Positions 8,761 to 20,741 of a DNA stretch of 64,000 bases are shown piece after piece. The stretch is from contig NZ_CP113975.1 of assembly GCF_026870155.1 (NCBI RefSeq), positions 2,170,001-2,234,000 of the forward strand, given 5' to 3'. The position numbers were made by a program, and so were the translations under genes. The stretch comes from Flavobacterium marginilacus. Its GTDB lineage: Bacteria; Bacteroidota; Bacteroidia; Flavobacteriales; Flavobacteriaceae. Below the pieces are notes generated by a model. The model worked only from the letters and a program-made list of their open reading frames with translations, was not told the origin of the DNA and made no database searches. The number at the start of each line of letters is the position of its first letter. The first letter of the stretch is position 1.

Positions 8761-9194
8761 ATGGATACACATAAAGACCTATCGTATTTCAGATTACGAC
8801 TGCAAGAATTATTAAACACCAGCTTCCCTGAAAAAGCAAACGACCAGAAATTTATTGAGGAACGTTCCTTGTGGGTGCCAATGCCTACGAGGATGCTTTT
8901 CGTTCGGGAAATCCTATTGAGCAATGCAACGAAATAGCCAATTACATACTTTTTGAGGGCTTGTATTTCTTCAAATTTGACACCGTTTTTCAGGTAGTCT
9001 GTAATGAGTTTGATACCATAATGGCAGACGAGGAATTGCGACCATTTGCACTGAAAATGTTCCCTGTTTGTGAACTTGTTTTCTCCAACTATGAACTAAC
9101 CGATGATTTCGCATACGGTTATGAGTTTGCCCTGCTCTATACCGAAATAACGGGAACCATCGCAATATGGATAGCCGAAAATGGGCTTCAGTAA
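8761..9194 (+). pseudogene. DUF1896 family ICE protein, frameshifted
   Basis: ATG 8761 starts MDTHKDLSYFRLRLQELL, the usual N-terminus of DUF1896 proteins of Bacteroidota ICEs, and this frame ends at 8937. The rest of the family sequence (GANAYEDAFRSGNPIEQCNEIANYILFEGL through [12 protein letters not shown]) is in another frame, open from 8871 to 9194. The switch lies near 8865-8870 in TTCCTTGTGGGTGCC; a single missing G would restore one continuous protein of ~144 residues. The end overlaps the next gene by 14 bp. Either a real lesion or a sequencing error. Confidence 0.75.
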
Positions 9195-12100
9195 AAAGCA
9201 ACATCTCCAACAGAACATTGATGCCCTGCGAATTGCTTTTAAACTGGAAAAGGAGAAACGCCAAGCCACCGTAGGCGAAAGACTGCTAATGATGCAATAT
9301 AGCGGATTTGGCGGTCTTAAATTCGTGCTGAACCCCATAGCGAGCGAAATAGACATCAATAATTGGAGAAAAACCGAACATGACCTTTTTCCACTCACGC
9401 AGGAACTCCACCAGCTACTCAAAGAAAATTCCGAAGACGAAAAACAATACCGCAGGTATGTAGATAGTATGAAAAGCTCTGTACTGACGGCTTTTTATAC
9501 ACCGCCCCAGATTATAGATGCGATTTCCGCAACCTTGCGTGAAAGCGGTCTGAATATTCAAAAATTCCTCGAACCCTCCGCAGGTATTGGCTCATTCGTA
9601 CAATCCTTTTCAGAAAACCAAAAAGCCAGTGTGACCGCCTATGAAAAGGATTTGCTGACAGGCAAGATTTTAAAACAGCTTTATCCCGAAAACAATATCC
9701 GTGTAAGTGGTTTTGAGGAAATACCCGAAAAGGAACAAAACAGCTATGATGTAATTGCCAGCAATATTCCTTTTGGCGACACTTCTATATTTGACCTTTC
9801 TTATTCCCGAAGCAAAGACACGGCAAAAGTACAGGCTTCCCGAAGCATACATAATTACTTCTTTCTGAAAGGTGCTGATATGCTCCGTGAGGGCGGTTTG
9901 TTGACTTATATTACTTCACAGGGTATTCTGAATAGCCCCAAGAACGAACCGATACGCAGGGCGTTGATGCAGGATAACAATTTAGTTTCAGTTATCCGAT
10001 TGCCTAACAACCTGTTTACAGAATATGCAGGTACGGAGGTTGGCAGTGATTTGATTATACTGCAAAAGAACACAGTAAAACAAAGTCTGACCGAAAGGGA
10101 AGATCTGTTTTGCCAAAGCAACCGAACGGAATACGATACTCCAAGCAATGCACTCTTTCAGGACAGTACAAGGATTGTGCATACCCACCGAAAATTAGAT
10201 ACCGACCCTTACGGTCAGCCTGCCTTAATTTATACACATAAAGTCGGCGTTGACGGAATTGCTAAAGACCTCAAACAAATGCTTTCCGAAGATTTTGGCA
10301 AGCATCTGAATTTGAATTTATACAAAGGCGAACGGAACAATGAGCCTATAATACAAATTCCGATTGAACCAAAGGTTACACCTCCGGTTATCGAACCTTT
10401 AATCATTCAGCAAAAACCGCAACCTGTACCCATTCCCGTAATCATTCCGGAAAGCCCACAGGAATTTAAACAGTTAAGCATTTTTGACCTGTTTGAAAAT
10501 GCGGGCGAGCCTATAATGTTTCTTGCTCCAACCAAAAGAGTGACACAAGTTAAAAGGCAAAGCACTAAAAAAATCAACCGTGCAATAGGTCGCCAAACCG
10601 ACCTGTTCAATGGGATGCAACAAACTTATACACCTCCAGTTACAAATAGAATTACTAACGGAAGTACATTAAACAATGACAAAAAACAAGAAGCTATCGG
10701 CGACCTGTTTTCGAGTAGCAACGGGAATGCCCGATCTGATAAGCCAGTCATTCCCAACACCATTCCTGAACCTGCTCCTTATAGTCGCGAATTGCAACCG
10801 TTCTATCGTAACGATTGCCTTGTCTTGGATAAGGATTGGGTAGGTCATTTGCAAGATGTAGATACATCTGCTGGTACGGCGGTTTTCCATCCTTTGCAGT
10901 TACCGTCTTTGCAAAAAGCAAGAGCCGAAGCGTATATCGGAGTACGTGATGTTTACCAAGAGCTTTATAATAAAGAGGCGAAGTTTAAGACCGAATATAA
11001 GGAAGAAAGAGAAAACTTTAACCGTTTATACGATGCCTTTGTCAAAAGGTATGGCAATCTCAACAGTGCCGATAATGCCAAATTGATTAAAACAGACAGT
11101 TCTGGTAAGGAAATCCCTTATTTGGAGCGTGTTGTTGGTGGCGTGGTACACAAGGCGGATATATTCAGCCGTCCTGTAAGTTTTTCTACCATAACATTAG
11201 CAACAGACAATCCCGAAGAAGCATTAGTAGCTTCACTGAACAAATACGGAAGCGTGAATTTGTACTATATGTCCGAAATCAGCAGTATGACGGACGATGC
11301 TTTGAAAGAAGCCTTACACGGTCGTATTTTCTACAATCCTTTGCAAAAGGAACATGAAATATCCGAACGCTGGATTGCAGGGAATGTGGTTGAAAAAGCC
11401 GAAGCGGTCAAAGTCTATCTCGAAAACAATTCCGATGATAGCCAAGCCAAGGCAAGCCTTACGGTTTTGGAAGAAGCCCGACCAAGACGTATCGAATTTG
11501 AAGAACTGGATTTTAATTTGGGCGAACGCTGGATATCCACAGGGATTTATGCCCGTTTTGCTTCACATCTTTTTGATGCAGAAGTAGCCATCCATTATTC
11601 CGAAAGTGCTGATGACTTTTCTGTAAAGTGCGACCAGAAGAATGTTCATATATGGGAAAAATACGCTGTCAAAGCAGAAAGCAGAACCTTTGACGGAATT
11701 TCCCTGCTCAAACACGCCCTTGTCAATACTACACCAGACATTACCAAAAAAATCAGAATTGGCGACCAAGAGGTTAAAGTGCGGGATATGGAGGCTATAC
11801 AAATGGCAAACACCAAGATTGACGAAATCCGTTCCGCTTTTACCGATTGGCTTCACGCCCAAAGCGATGAGTTTAAAAACAGGCTGACCGACCAATACAA
11901 CGATACGTTTAACTGTTTTGTCCGACCGAACTATGACGGAATACATCAGGATTTTCCAGGATTAGACCGTAAAGTACTCGGTATTGAAGACCTGTATTCC
12001 AGCCAAAAGGACACCGTTTGGATGATAAAGTTGAACAATGGAGCTATCTGTGACCACGAAGTAGGCGCAGGAAAAACCCTTGTGATGTGTACCGCATCAC

Positions 12101-14592
12101 AGGAAATGAAACGTTTGGGATTAGCCCACAAGCCAATGGTTATAGGACTGAAAAGCAATGTTCACGAAATTGCCGAAGCCTACCGTACTGCCTATCCACA
12201 CGCTAAAATTCTGTTTCCGGGCAAAGAAGATTTTACGCCCCAAAAACGCCTGAGGATTTTTGGGGATATTAAAAACAACGATTGGGATTGTGTTATTCTG
12301 ACACACGACCAATTCGGAATGATACCACAATCGCCCGAAATGCAAAAGGAAATCCTGGAAATAGAACTGGACAGCGTAGAGCGTAATCTCGATGCCCTGC
12401 AATCGCAAGGCAAGGAAGTGACCAGAGGCATGCTTGCCGGAGTAATCAAGCGGAAAGAAAACCTCGAAGTCAAACTCAAAACCCTGCAACACGATATTGA
12501 AAATCGCAAAGATGACGTGGTGGATTTTAAGATGATGGGCATAGACCATTTATTTGTGGACGAAAGCCACCAATTTAAAAACCTAATGTTCAACACAAGG
12601 CATACAAGGGTTGCTGGATTGGGAAATGTGGACGGAAGCCAAAAAGCAATGAACCTGCTCTTTGCTATCCGTACCATTCAGGAACGTACAAATGCGGATA
12701 TGGGAGCAACCTTTCTGTCGGGAACTACTATCAGTAACTCATTAACAGAGCTGTACTTGCTGTTCAAATACCTGCGACCAAGAGCAATGGAAAAACAGGG
12801 CATTCATTCTTTTGATGCCTGGGCAGCTATCTATGCAAGAAAAACGACCGATTATGAATTTTCTGTGGCTAATAATATCGTCGCAAAAGAGCGTTTCAGA
12901 TACTTTATCAAAGTGCCGGAACTGGCTCAGTTCTATTCCGAAATTACTGATTACAGGACGGCAAAAGATATAGGCATTGACCGCCCAAATAAAAATGAAA
13001 TATTGTATAACATACCGCCTACACCAGATCAAGCTGTATTTATCCAAAAGCTGATGGAATTTGCCAAAACTGGGAATGGCGAATTGCTCGGAAGACCTCC
13101 ATTGTCACAAAGTGAAGAAAAAGCAAAGATGCTCATCGCTACAGATTATGCCCGAAAAATGTCTTTGGATATGCGGATGGTAAGTGCAATATATGAAGAC
13201 CATCCCGACAACAAGGCTTCGCATTGTGCAAAAAATATTGCCAAATATTACAACCAATACAGTGCACAGAAAGGAACGCAGTTCGTTTTCTCTGATTTAG
13301 GAACCTACAAATCAAACGAATGGAATGTGTACTCCGAAATCAAATGTAAGCTCGTGGAAGACCATGACATCCCTGCACATGAAGTCCGCTTTATACAAGA
13401 AGCCAAAACAGACAAGCAACGTAAAGAGCTTATCAAAGGGATGAACGAGGGTAAAATTCGTGTGCTCTTCGGTTCTACAAGTATGCTAGGAACAGGTGTA
13501 AACGCACAGAAAAGAGCCGTTGCGGTTCATCATTTGGATACTCCGTGGAGACCCAGCGACCTTGCCCAACGTGACGGAAGGGCTGTACGCAAAGGCAATG
13601 AAATTGCAAAACATTTTGCAGACAACAAAGTAGATGTCATTATCTATGCCGTAGAAAAATCATTAGATAGTTATAAGTTCAACCTGCTGTACAATAAACA
13701 GCTTTTTATTGACCAGCTAAAAACCAACAATCTAGGAAAGCGAACCATTGATGAAGGCAGTATGGACGAAAAATCGGGAATGAATTTTTCTGAATATGTG
13801 GCTATCCTATCAGGCAATACAGATCTGCTGGATAAAGCAAAATTGGAAAAACAGATTGCTGGATTAGAAAGCGAAAAACAGGCATTCAATCGTTCTAAGT
13901 TCAGTGCCAAATATAAATTGCAAGACTTTACGGAACTGCTAGAAAGTGCGCAATCCCGTTGTAACCGAATGCACCTTGACTGGGGGAATTTACAAAAGCG
14001 CATACAAAAGCGTTCGGACGGGACTATCGAAAATCCTGTTTTGCTGGACGGTTTATCGCCCAATGCAGATATAAAACAAATCGGTGCTAAGCTCAACCAG
14101 CTTGCCGACAAAGCCCGCACTGGAGGTCAGTATGAAGAAATAGGAAGCCTGTATGGATTTACGTTGTTGGTCAAAACTGAAATATCCGAAAAAGAGGGTA
14201 TGGATATAAGCGTAAACCGATTTTTGATACAGGGCGAAGGCAATATCAAATACACCTACAACAACGGTTTAGTAGCAAAAGACCCTGACACCGCTTCATT
14301 GAACTTTCTGAAGGCGTTGGAAAAACTGCCCAGCTACATTAACCAGGAACAAAAGAAGATTACCGAAACTCAAAAAGATCTGCCTATACTTCAGGAATTG
14401 GTGGTTCGTACCTGGTCTAAAGAAAATAGATTGAGCGAACTTAAAACAGAATTGGCTGGCGTTGAGAGAAAGATACAGTTGTCAATTACTCCAGAAGCGA
14501 AAGAAGAAGCTGTGGAGCAGAGCGAAAAACAGGAACAAACTCCAAACAATTCGGAGGATATTGTAGGGATAAAAGGTATTCATTTACCTTGA
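9181..14592 (+). CDS. giant N6-adenine methylase / SF2 helicase fusion of the ICE backbone
   Basis: 1803 residues. An N-terminal methyltransferase domain (~residues 90-300) has [11 protein letters not shown] (SAM site) and ASNIPFGD near residue 195 in place of the usual NPPF. After a proline-rich linker (~390-540) and a middle region comes a SNF2-like helicase: Walker A EVGAGKTL near 961, DESH near 1127, and the C-terminal lobe with [14 protein letters not shown] and motif [14 protein letters not shown] near 1463. The tail is coiled-coil-like. Relatives are carried by many Bacteroidota ICEs next to DUF1896, as here, and resemble phage DarB-type anti-restriction proteins; protecting or processing the incoming DNA is a likely role. 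The degenerate NIPF motif leaves methylation activity open. Confidence 0.85.
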   Translation: MGFSKKQHLQQNIDALRIAFKLEKEKRQATVGERLLMMQYSGFGGLKFVLNPIASEIDINNWRKTEHDLFPLTQELHQLLKENSEDEKQYRRYVDSMKSSVLTAFYTPPQIIDAISATLRESGLNIQKFLEPSAGIGSFVQSFSENQKASVTAYEKDLLTGKILKQLYPENNIRVSGFEEIPEKEQNSYDVIASNIPFGDTSIFDLSYSRSKDTAKVQASRSIHNYFFLKGADMLREGGLLTYITSQGILNSPKNEPIRRALMQDNNLVSVIRLPNNLFTEYAGTEVGSDLIILQKNTVKQSLTEREDLFCQSNRTEYDTPSNALFQDSTRIVHTHRKLDTDPYGQPALIYTHKVGVDGIAKDLKQMLSEDFGKHLNLNLYKGERNNEPIIQIPIEPKVTPPVIEPLIIQQKPQPVPIPVIIPESPQEFKQLSIFDLFENAGEPIMFLAPTKRVTQVKRQSTKKINRAIGRQTDLFNGMQQTYTPPVTNRITNGSTLNNDKKQEAIGDLFSSSNGNARSDKPVIPNTIPEPAPYSRELQPFYRNDCLVLDKDWVGHLQDVDTSAGTAVFHPLQLPSLQKARAEAYIGVRDVYQELYNKEAKFKTEYKEERENFNRLYDAFVKRYGNLNSADNAKLIKTDSSGKEIPYLERVVGGVVHKADIFSRPVSFSTITLATDNPEEALVASLNKYGSVNLYYMSEISSMTDDALKEALHGRIFYNPLQKEHEISERWIAGNVVEKAEAVKVYLENNSDDSQAKASLTVLEEARPRRIEFEELDFNLGERWISTGIYARFASHLFDAEVAIHYSESADDFSVKCDQKNVHIWEKYAVKAESRTFDGISLLKHALVNTTPDITKKIRIGDQEVKVRDMEAIQMANTKIDEIRSAFTDWLHAQSDEFKNRLTDQYNDTFNCFVRPNYDGIHQDFPGLDRKVLGIEDLYSSQKDTVWMIKLNNGAICDHEVGAGKTLVMCTASQEMKRLGLAHKPMVIGLKSNVHEIAEAYRTAYPHAKILFPGKEDFTPQKRLRIFGDIKNNDWDCVILTHDQFGMIPQSPEMQKEILEIELDSVERNLDALQSQGKEVTRGMLAGVIKRKENLEVKLKTLQHDIENRKDDVVDFKMMGIDHLFVDESHQFKNLMFNTRHTRVAGLGNVDGSQKAMNLLFAIRTIQERTNADMGATFLSGTTISNSLTELYLLFKYLRPRAMEKQGIHSFDAWAAIYARKTTDYEFSVANNIVAKERFRYFIKVPELAQFYSEITDYRTAKDIGIDRPNKNEILYNIPPTPDQAVFIQKLMEFAKTGNGELLGRPPLSQSEEKAKMLIATDYARKMSLDMRMVSAIYEDHPDNKASHCAKNIAKYYNQYSAQKGTQFVFSDLGTYKSNEWNVYSEIKCKLVEDHDIPAHEVRFIQEAKTDKQRKELIKGMNEGKIRVLFGSTSMLGTGVNAQKRAVAVHHLDTPWRPSDLAQRDGRAVRKGNEIAKHFADNKVDVIIYAVEKSLDSYKFNLLYNKQLFIDQLKTNNLGKRTIDEGSMDEKSGMNFSEYVAILSGNTDLLDKAKLEKQIAGLESEKQAFNRSKFSAKYKLQDFTELLESAQSRCNRMHLDWGNLQKRIQKRSDGTIENPVLLDGLSPNADIKQIGAKLNQLADKARTGGQYEEIGSLYGFTLLVKTEISEKEGMDISVNRFLIQGEGNIKYTYNNGLVAKDPDTASLNFLKALEKLPSYINQEQKKITETQKDLPILQELVVRTWSKENRLSELKTELAGVERKIQLSITPEAKEEAVEQSEKQEQTPNNSEDIVGIKGIHLP

Positions 14593-15021
14593 AGAGTATT
14601 CTAATGTGTAAAAGTATACACTACATTTGGTTCTTTTCTTTGTCCACTCAATTGGAACATTGTAAGCGTGAATCAAAATGTATTATTATTTCACTTTTTT
14701 ACAAATGGCAGCTCGCTTAATAGAGATATACCTATATAAATCAGAATGTTAAGCTTTCCAGTTTCTTTCACATAATTACCAGCTATAAAGTAAGCCCCAT
14801 CAATAGCAAAAGATATATTTTGATTACTAAAAGTCCGAATTTGGTAAGTACATTCTAACTCATGATTACGTTTTTGATTTTGAGAAAAAGTACGCAAACC
14901 AAAAATTTGCCGATTTTCTGACCTTGATATAAAATTGTAAATCATCTTGTTGCGATTTCAATTTTGAAAAAATAATAGCTTTGTCATACTAATCGGCCTA
15001 CTTTATAATCAGTCAGCAAAT
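14593..15021. other. junction between ICE backbone and efflux cargo
   Basis: No strong gene. An 84-codon frame on the minus strand (14691-14945) ends with a beta-barrel-like stretch (FAIDGAYFIAGNYVKETGKL) and may be the broken 3' end of an outer-membrane protein gene; no start or N-terminal part is recognisable. Confidence 0.4.
14691..14945 (-). pseudogene. possible outer-membrane barrel protein remnant
   Basis: Up to 84 residues on the minus strand. The alternating hydrophobic pattern and IDGAYFIAGNYVKETG recall the last strands of porin-like or alginate-export-type barrels, but there is no signal peptide and the length is far too short. It lies at the boundary where backbone DNA gives way to cargo, which would fit a truncation. 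It could equally be a chance frame. Confidence 0.25.
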
Positions 15022-16368
15022 TTACCTTGCCGTGACCTGTAGATAGTTTGTAATTGCAATTCTGTACTGATTTTTTGCCTCAATGAGCTTGTCCTCTGTT
15101 TCTGCTTTCAATGCTATGGCTTCCAGTAAATCAGAGAGTTGTATAAGACCATTATTGTAACCGTCCTGGTTTACCCTTAAATTTTCTGTTGTCTGCACTA
15201 ATGTTTCCGTTATTAATCGTATTTTATCATCTGCTTCGCTCAGGTCTGTCCATGCTTTTTCCATCTGAAGGTTTAATAATCCTTTATTGTCCGAAAAAAT
15301 ATTTTTAGCCATTTCTTCCTTGAATTTTAACTCTTTAAGCTTATGTTTTCTACCCCACCAATCAGAAATAGGTACAGACAAAGAAGCATACGCCATTCCA
15401 TTTAAAGAACCATTTTGTGCACCGCTCAATTGGTCAAGATAATAACCCGTAACACCTATTCCTAAATTTGGCATATAGTCCGCCTTCTTCATTTGAGTTT
15501 CCAGCTTGGTTCCTGTAACCATTTTTTCAAGTAGCTGATATTCCATTCTACTGGGTAGCACCTCCTGATTGGATACAAAATAAGTTTTTGGCAAAGAAAG
15601 GTCGTCAAATTTGTCATCAAGAACTATTTCGGGTTTGTAATCCATGCCAATAGTCTGGCACAGTTGCATTAGCATCAGTTTTTTGGCATTGTTTAATTTT
15701 ATTTTATTGACCTGTAATTCCTGCTGTTTGATGCTGACTTTTAACAAATCATTTTTTATAATGACTCCGTTTTTATAAGCATTGCCAACCTGTTTGTAAA
15801 GAATATCAAGAAATGTGATATAACTGTCGAGCGTTTTTTGTTTCTCACCAATGGCAATTGCCAGCCAGTATTCTTGCTCTGTTTTAAGCAAAATTTCGTT
15901 TTCGGACAGCTTGTGTTGCTTTTCTTTTACCTCGATATTCAATTGGGCTAGTTGGTTGCCTGTCTTTATTTTGCCTCCTGCATATACCGGTTGCACTATA
16001 TTGAGATAACCTAAACCCATTTGGTTAAACAATCCAATATTTACGTCTGGCATATAAGCAAACTGTGTAGCACCTGCAAGATTAGCAGGATTACCGTCAT
16101 ACACTGGAAGATTACCCCCTTTCATGTTCATTTCCAGCAACGGATCCAGAGCCTGCATGGCAATAGCCGAAGCACTCACTTTTGGGAAGTAATTCGTATA
16201 GGCCTCTTTTTTAGTTTCGGTAGCGGCATCGATATCAATCAGGCTGTTTTTTACCTTAGTGTTATTTTGTAGCGCGAGCGACCTAACCTGCTCTAAAGTC
16301 AGGTGTTTCTGTGCATTTACACCAATAGACATGCACAGAATGATTACAATTAAATTTATTTTTTTCAT
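15022..16368 (-). CDS. TolC-family outer-membrane efflux protein
   Basis: 448 residues with an N-terminal signal peptide (MKKINLIVIILCMSIGVNA) and the repeating helix/strand pattern of TolC-type channels (LTLEQVRSLALQNN at the start; repeat-like NGLIQLSDLLEAIALKAET near the end). It is the last gene of a minus-strand set: adaptor, RND pump, then this outer-membrane channel, 76 bp after the pump gene. The set forms a tripartite exporter spanning both membranes. Substrate unknown. Confidence 0.9.
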   Translation of the reverse strand: MKKINLIVIILCMSIGVNAQKHLTLEQVRSLALQNNTKVKNSLIDIDAATETKKEAYTNYFPKVSASAIAMQALDPLLEMNMKGGNLPVYDGNPANLAGATQFAYMPDVNIGLFNQMGLGYLNIVQPVYAGGKIKTGNQLAQLNIEVKEKQHKLSENEILLKTEQEYWLAIAIGEKQKTLDSYITFLDILYKQVGNAYKNGVIIKNDLLKVSIKQQELQVNKIKLNNAKKLMLMQLCQTIGMDYKPEIVLDDKFDDLSLPKTYFVSNQEVLPSRMEYQLLEKMVTGTKLETQMKKADYMPNLGIGVTGYYLDQLSGAQNGSLNGMAYASLSVPISDWWGRKHKLKELKFKEEMAKNIFSDNKGLLNLQMEKAWTDLSEADDKIRLITETLVQTTENLRVNQDGYNNGLIQLSDLLEAIALKAETEDKLIEAKNQYRIAITNYLQVTAR

Positions 16369-16444
16369 TGAATTTTAATTTTATTTATTTCGATAGAGAA
16401 GCTTTTAAATAGGGGTACTTTTTTATTTGGGCAGCTATTCCGAT

Positions 16445-19400
16445 TTACGAAACGGCAATCTCTTCTACTTCTTTGTCTTGATTTTTGTATGCCATCCAAT
16501 AAATAAGAGGTAGCATGGTCAAGATAAATACCATAGAGATTAAGGTTCCAAAGAAAATAACCGTACCCATAGGGCCCCAAAGCGGACTCTTACCTATAAT
16601 CATCGGAATAACTCCCATTGATGCCGCAAGTGAAGTCAGCAATATTGGTCGCATCCTTCTTTTTCCAGCTTCTAAACAAGCTTGCAATACAGGCATTTTC
16701 GAATGAGATCGCAGTTCTTCTATATAATCGAACATGATAATACCATTTCTAACAATAATACCTATCAAACTTACAAGGCCAAGCACTGCTGTCATACTAA
16801 ATTCCATGTCCATTAGCCAAAGCCCAAAAGCGGCACCAAAAAAACTGAACGATGTTGAAGCAAAGACAAGCGAGGCAAGACTCACATTTTTAAAGTGAAA
16901 AACAAGAATGAAGAAAATAATCCCCACTGAAATAAATAGTCCAGCTACTATTTTTGGCATTGTCTCTTCGGTATTTTCTTTGATACCTCCGTAAGAAACG
17001 GTAATATTTTTGCTACCCATTTCCTTAGACATTCCTTTTACCAGGTCCTCAATCTTCCCTTGGGTGTTACCTGCTTTTACACCTCTTTTGAGATCCACAT
17101 AAACAGATAAAGTACGCACGCCATTTCGGCGAACAATCTGTCCTTCGTGCCATCCATTGCTAATTGCAGCTACTTGACGAAGTGGAACTGCTGGAGAGAA
17201 CAAACCTGAGATATATTCATTAGCAACATCCGAAACTTTGGGATCTTTGTCCTTCCATTTTGATTTAAGCACTACTGGTATATTATAGTCGCCCTCCCAT
17301 ACTGTTGTAATAGGCAGACCTCCAAACCTTGACGTCAAGCCTATTCCTAAGAGCCCTTCATTGATTCCCAATCGATTTGATTCAACAGGATGCAAAGCAA
17401 TATTTACATCAGGAAGGATTTCTTCATAGTTGGTATAAATTCTTAGAGGTGTATCTAATTTCTTGATTTCAGATTGCAATTTACCTGCAGCTTCTTTCAA
17501 ATCCGAAATACTGTCCGCACTGAGTCTTACTTCAATATCTGCATCCACGCCTGCTTGGTAATCAAGCTGTTTGAATTTTACATAAGCCTGAGGATAATGA
17601 TGTGCATACTTTGCGGTATATTCATCAAGGAGTTCTATAGTTGCCTTACTTGATACGGTATTGACTATAAATTGTGCAAAATTTGGACCTCCAATTTTTG
17701 GAGCGTACGTTGTATGAAACCTTGGAGAACCTGTTCCCATAAACGTAGTTATTGATTTTATACGGTTATCAACTCCTAATTCTTTAGCAAGGTCTTTTGC
17801 TACTACTTCTGTCTGAGCCAGTGAACTTGCCTGAGGCAGGAATATCTCTACTGCAAACTGGTTACGCTCTGCGGTAGGCATGATCTTAAGCGGAAGATTT
17901 ACAAACATTACAATTCCAATTACAACGAATGCTATCCCTATAGCGAATGTTATTTTTGGGAATTGAAATACTTTGGCAAGGACACTATCATAGAAAGATT
18001 GGATGTAATCCATAAAGGATTTATTTCGCTTTTCACCCACCGCCTGATGCATTCCTTTTTTAATAAATGCATACTGAAAATAAGGTACCAGCAAAACAGC
18101 AACGGCTAGAGAAATCAACAATGTGATTAGAATTGTCCAAGGAAAGGCACTCAAGAAGTCATACATCTGACCTGTAAAAGTTATCAAAAACGGAAAAAAT
18201 GTAACCCCAATGGCTAATGTGGCCGAAAAAATAGCTTTAAAGTATTCTTTGGCACTCTCTATAGCGGCTTGTTTGCGTTGTACACCTTCATCAATCTTCT
18301 CCAGATAACTATCCAAGATTACAATCGAATTATCTACAATCATCCCAAGCACAACAATAAGTGCGGCAAGAGTTACTGTATTAAGCTCAATGCCTACTGA
18401 GAACATAATGCCCAGAGATATAAAAATGGTAATTGGAATAGTTGATGCAGCAACTCCAGCGACACGCAGCGGAAGAAATGCTACAATAACCAATATAACC
18501 GCTATGATGGCAATACCAAGTTCTTCTAAAAATGTCTTGATAGAAGCATCGACTACCTGTGGCTGGTCGGCTATTCGGTAAATTTTTACATCATCAGGTA
18601 GTGTTTTTTCAAAATCCTTTAATATAACATCGACATCTTTTCCATATTGAACAATATTGTATCCCTCACGCATTTCGGTAGAAAGAATTAAACATTTTTT
18701 ATTATTGCTAATAGTGTAACTGGAGGCTTTTGGGTATTCACGTACAACTTTGGCAACATCCTTTAGTCGTATATGATTCCCTTTTTCATCAGAATAAACG
18801 ATTTGCTCCTCTAACTGCCTTTCGGAAGAAAAGGGTCTCGCTATGTGAATGGGCACAACCATTTGATCGTTGTCAATTACACCCGAGGGGCCAATCATAC
18901 CTTTGGTAAGCAATGTTTGGTACAAACTGTAAATATTGATACTGTAGCTGGCCACTTTTTCTTTATCGATATAGATACTAAGCTGTTCGTTCTGAACTCC
19001 GTAACGACGAAGATTTGATACCGATTCAACACTTCGCAATTTATTTTCCAACGTTTCTAGATATTCCTTCAGTTGACGATACGTTTTTGTATCCGATTCT
19101 AAAGCAATAAGCAAAGCAGAAGTATCTCCGAAATCATCATTGGCAACCAGTGCAACTACCCCGGAAGGCAACTGCATCTTAAAATTGGCAAGGCCGTGTT
19201 TGATTTTTGACCATACTTCGTCTTTGTTGCTTACCTCATCGTTTAGTTCTACAAATACATACACTATTCCATCTCTGGACAGAGAATATGTTTTGGATTT
19301 TTTAACTTCTTTGTAGGTGAAAAGAAATTTTTCCAAAGGCTTTGCCAGTTGTTCCTCCACTTCTGCGGAGGTGGCACCTGGATATGCGCCGACCACCACT

Positions 19401-19546
19401 CCTTGTCTAATGGTAAAGATGGGAAATTCCTGTTTTGGCATTTTGAACAGGGCAAAAATCCCGAACAGTAATAATGTACCAATAAGTAACAGTACAATTT
19501 TATTATACTTTATAGCCAGGGCTATGAGTCCTTTTTCTTCTTTCAT
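16445..19546 (-). CDS. RND-family efflux pump, inner-membrane subunit
   Basis: 1033 residues, the normal AcrB/MdtB length, with a leading helix at ~12-32, a large periplasmic loop, a block of helices (~335-500) containing GMIVDNSIVILDSYLE (the proton-relay TM4 segment with D), a second periplasmic loop and a second helix block (~860-1015). FPLITFTGQ and SLIGIIVRNGIIMFD are typical of the family. It uses the proton gradient to drive export through the adaptor and TolC partner encoded next to it. Fourteen bp separate it from the adaptor gene. Confidence 0.93.
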   Translation of the reverse strand: MKEEKGLIALAIKYNKIVLLLIGTLLLFGIFALFKMPKQEFPIFTIRQGVVVGAYPGATSAEVEEQLAKPLEKFLFTYKEVKKSKTYSLSRDGIVYVFVELNDEVSNKDEVWSKIKHGLANFKMQLPSGVVALVANDDFGDTSALLIALESDTKTYRQLKEYLETLENKLRSVESVSNLRRYGVQNEQLSIYIDKEKVASYSINIYSLYQTLLTKGMIGPSGVIDNDQMVVPIHIARPFSSERQLEEQIVYSDEKGNHIRLKDVAKVVREYPKASSYTISNNKKCLILSTEMREGYNIVQYGKDVDVILKDFEKTLPDDVKIYRIADQPQVVDASIKTFLEELGIAIIAVILVIVAFLPLRVAGVAASTIPITIFISLGIMFSVGIELNTVTLAALIVVLGMIVDNSIVILDSYLEKIDEGVQRKQAAIESAKEYFKAIFSATLAIGVTFFPFLITFTGQMYDFLSAFPWTILITLLISLAVAVLLVPYFQYAFIKKGMHQAVGEKRNKSFMDYIQSFYDSVLAKVFQFPKITFAIGIAFVVIGIVMFVNLPLKIMPTAERNQFAVEIFLPQASSLAQTEVVAKDLAKELGVDNRIKSITTFMGTGSPRFHTTYAPKIGGPNFAQFIVNTVSSKATIELLDEYTAKYAHHYPQAYVKFKQLDYQAGVDADIEVRLSADSISDLKEAAGKLQSEIKKLDTPLRIYTNYEEILPDVNIALHPVESNRLGINEGLLGIGLTSRFGGLPITTVWEGDYNIPVVLKSKWKDKDPKVSDVANEYISGLFSPAVPLRQVAAISNGWHEGQIVRRNGVRTLSVYVDLKRGVKAGNTQGKIEDLVKGMSKEMGSKNITVSYGGIKENTEETMPKIVAGLFISVGIIFFILVFHFKNVSLASLVFASTSFSFFGAAFGLWLMDMEFSMTAVLGLVSLIGIIVRNGIIMFDYIEELRSHSKMPVLQACLEAGKRRMRPILLTSLAASMGVIPMIIGKSPLWGPMGTVIFFGTLISMVFILTMLPLIYWMAYKNQDKEVEEIAVS

Positions 19547-19559
19547 TTCCTGTAATTTT

Positions 19560-20615
19560 TTAGTTTTTTTGTACAGATACGGGTGTCCCTATACTGATAT
19601 TTTGATACCCCTCTACAATCAGTTCTTCTCCTTCTTGTAAACCTTTAGTAATATGGACTCCATTTTCTGAAAGATTGCCTAAAGAAACTTCTTTATAGGC
19701 CGCTTTTCCTTGTTTGTCTTTTACCCATACAAATCTCTTACCTGAAAAGTCTACCTGTACGGACTTTATAGGTACGACAATACTGTTACTGCCTTCCCTT
19801 TTTATAGTGTTGAGATACGTTCTGCAGACCATACCAGGCATGATTTTACCTGTTACGTTATTTATTTTCACTTTAATATCATAAGTATGGGAGGTAGGAT
19901 TAGCAAAAACACCTTTTTCCAGCACCTTTCCATTAAAAGTTTCGTTGTCTAGTGCTGAAATCATTACTTCACATTTATCTCCTATCGTAACACCTGAAAT
20001 TTCACCCTCCGGAATGGCAATCTTGACTTTTACACTTCCAATATCCATAATATTATAAACTGGCATTCCAGGCATTACGTTAGTTCCAGGTTCCAGGTAA
20101 CGCTTCCCAACGACTCCAGATTGTAGGGCATAGATTTTGCCGTCTTTGAAGTTCTTATGGGCTATCGCATCACCTGCTCTTGCTTGCTCTAGTTTTGTTT
20201 TTGCATCTATGTATTGAATTTCAGGAAGACTCTTGCTTTCATACATAGCAGACATACGTTTGTAAGCATCTTCAGCCTGTTTTAGTGTGGCCTTAGAGAC
20301 CTCATTTGCACTTTTTAAACTGGCCGTATTAAGCGATGCGAGTAATTGTCCTTTAGTTACTTTTTGTCCTTCGCTTACGTGCATCTCTTCAATATTGCCT
20401 GGTACTAAAAAACTGACATCAACTGCATTGTCACTTTCAATCGTACCAACATATTCTTGTCCGTTAGCACTTTTCGCACAAGTAACTTGTAGTGTTTTAA
20501 CGAGGATCTCTTTTGTTCTGTTTTGGTCTTCCTGATTTTTAGCACAGGATAAAACTGTTAATGCAAAGGATATAGCACAGATATACTTTACTGGATGTGA
20601 ATAAACGTTGGTCAT
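19560..20615 (-). CDS. RND efflux periplasmic adaptor (membrane fusion lipoprotein)
   Basis: 351 residues from ATG 20615 (MTNVYSHPVKYICAISFALTVLSC); the LTVLSC lipobox indicates a lipoprotein with the modified Cys at about residue 24. Barrel-sandwich/lipoyl halves (NAVDVSFLVPGNIEEMHVSEGQKV; IYALQSGVVGKRYLEPGTNV) flank a short alpha-hairpin, followed by the beta-barrel and membrane-proximal domains. It is the first gene of the adaptor-pump-channel operon and stands back to back with the AraC-type regulator 126 bp away, its likely controller. Confidence 0.9.
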   Translation of the reverse strand: MTNVYSHPVKYICAISFALTVLSCAKNQEDQNRTKEILVKTLQVTCAKSANGQEYVGTIESDNAVDVSFLVPGNIEEMHVSEGQKVTKGQLLASLNTASLKSANEVSKATLKQAEDAYKRMSAMYESKSLPEIQYIDAKTKLEQARAGDAIAHKNFKDGKIYALQSGVVGKRYLEPGTNVMPGMPVYNIMDIGSVKVKIAIPEGEISGVTIGDKCEVMISALDNETFNGKVLEKGVFANPTSHTYDIKVKINNVTGKIMPGMVCRTYLNTIKREGSNSIVVPIKSVQVDFSGKRFVWVKDKQGKAAYKEVSLGNLSENGVHITKGLQEGEELIVEGYQNISIGTPVSVQKN

Positions 20616-20741
20616 AATTTTTTTGTTATTTGATGTCGAGTACAAAATTCAACATAAGAAAGCGTTTAGGTAAGACCAATTATTCTTCAATAGTGTTCAA
20701 AATGTCGTATTTTTGTTGTTTTGAATAACAAAAAAGTCAAA

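Noticed and set aside
20615..20645. Longer TTG start for the RND adaptor
   Set aside because: ATG 20615 gives a proper lipoprotein signal peptide; the 10 extra residues do not.
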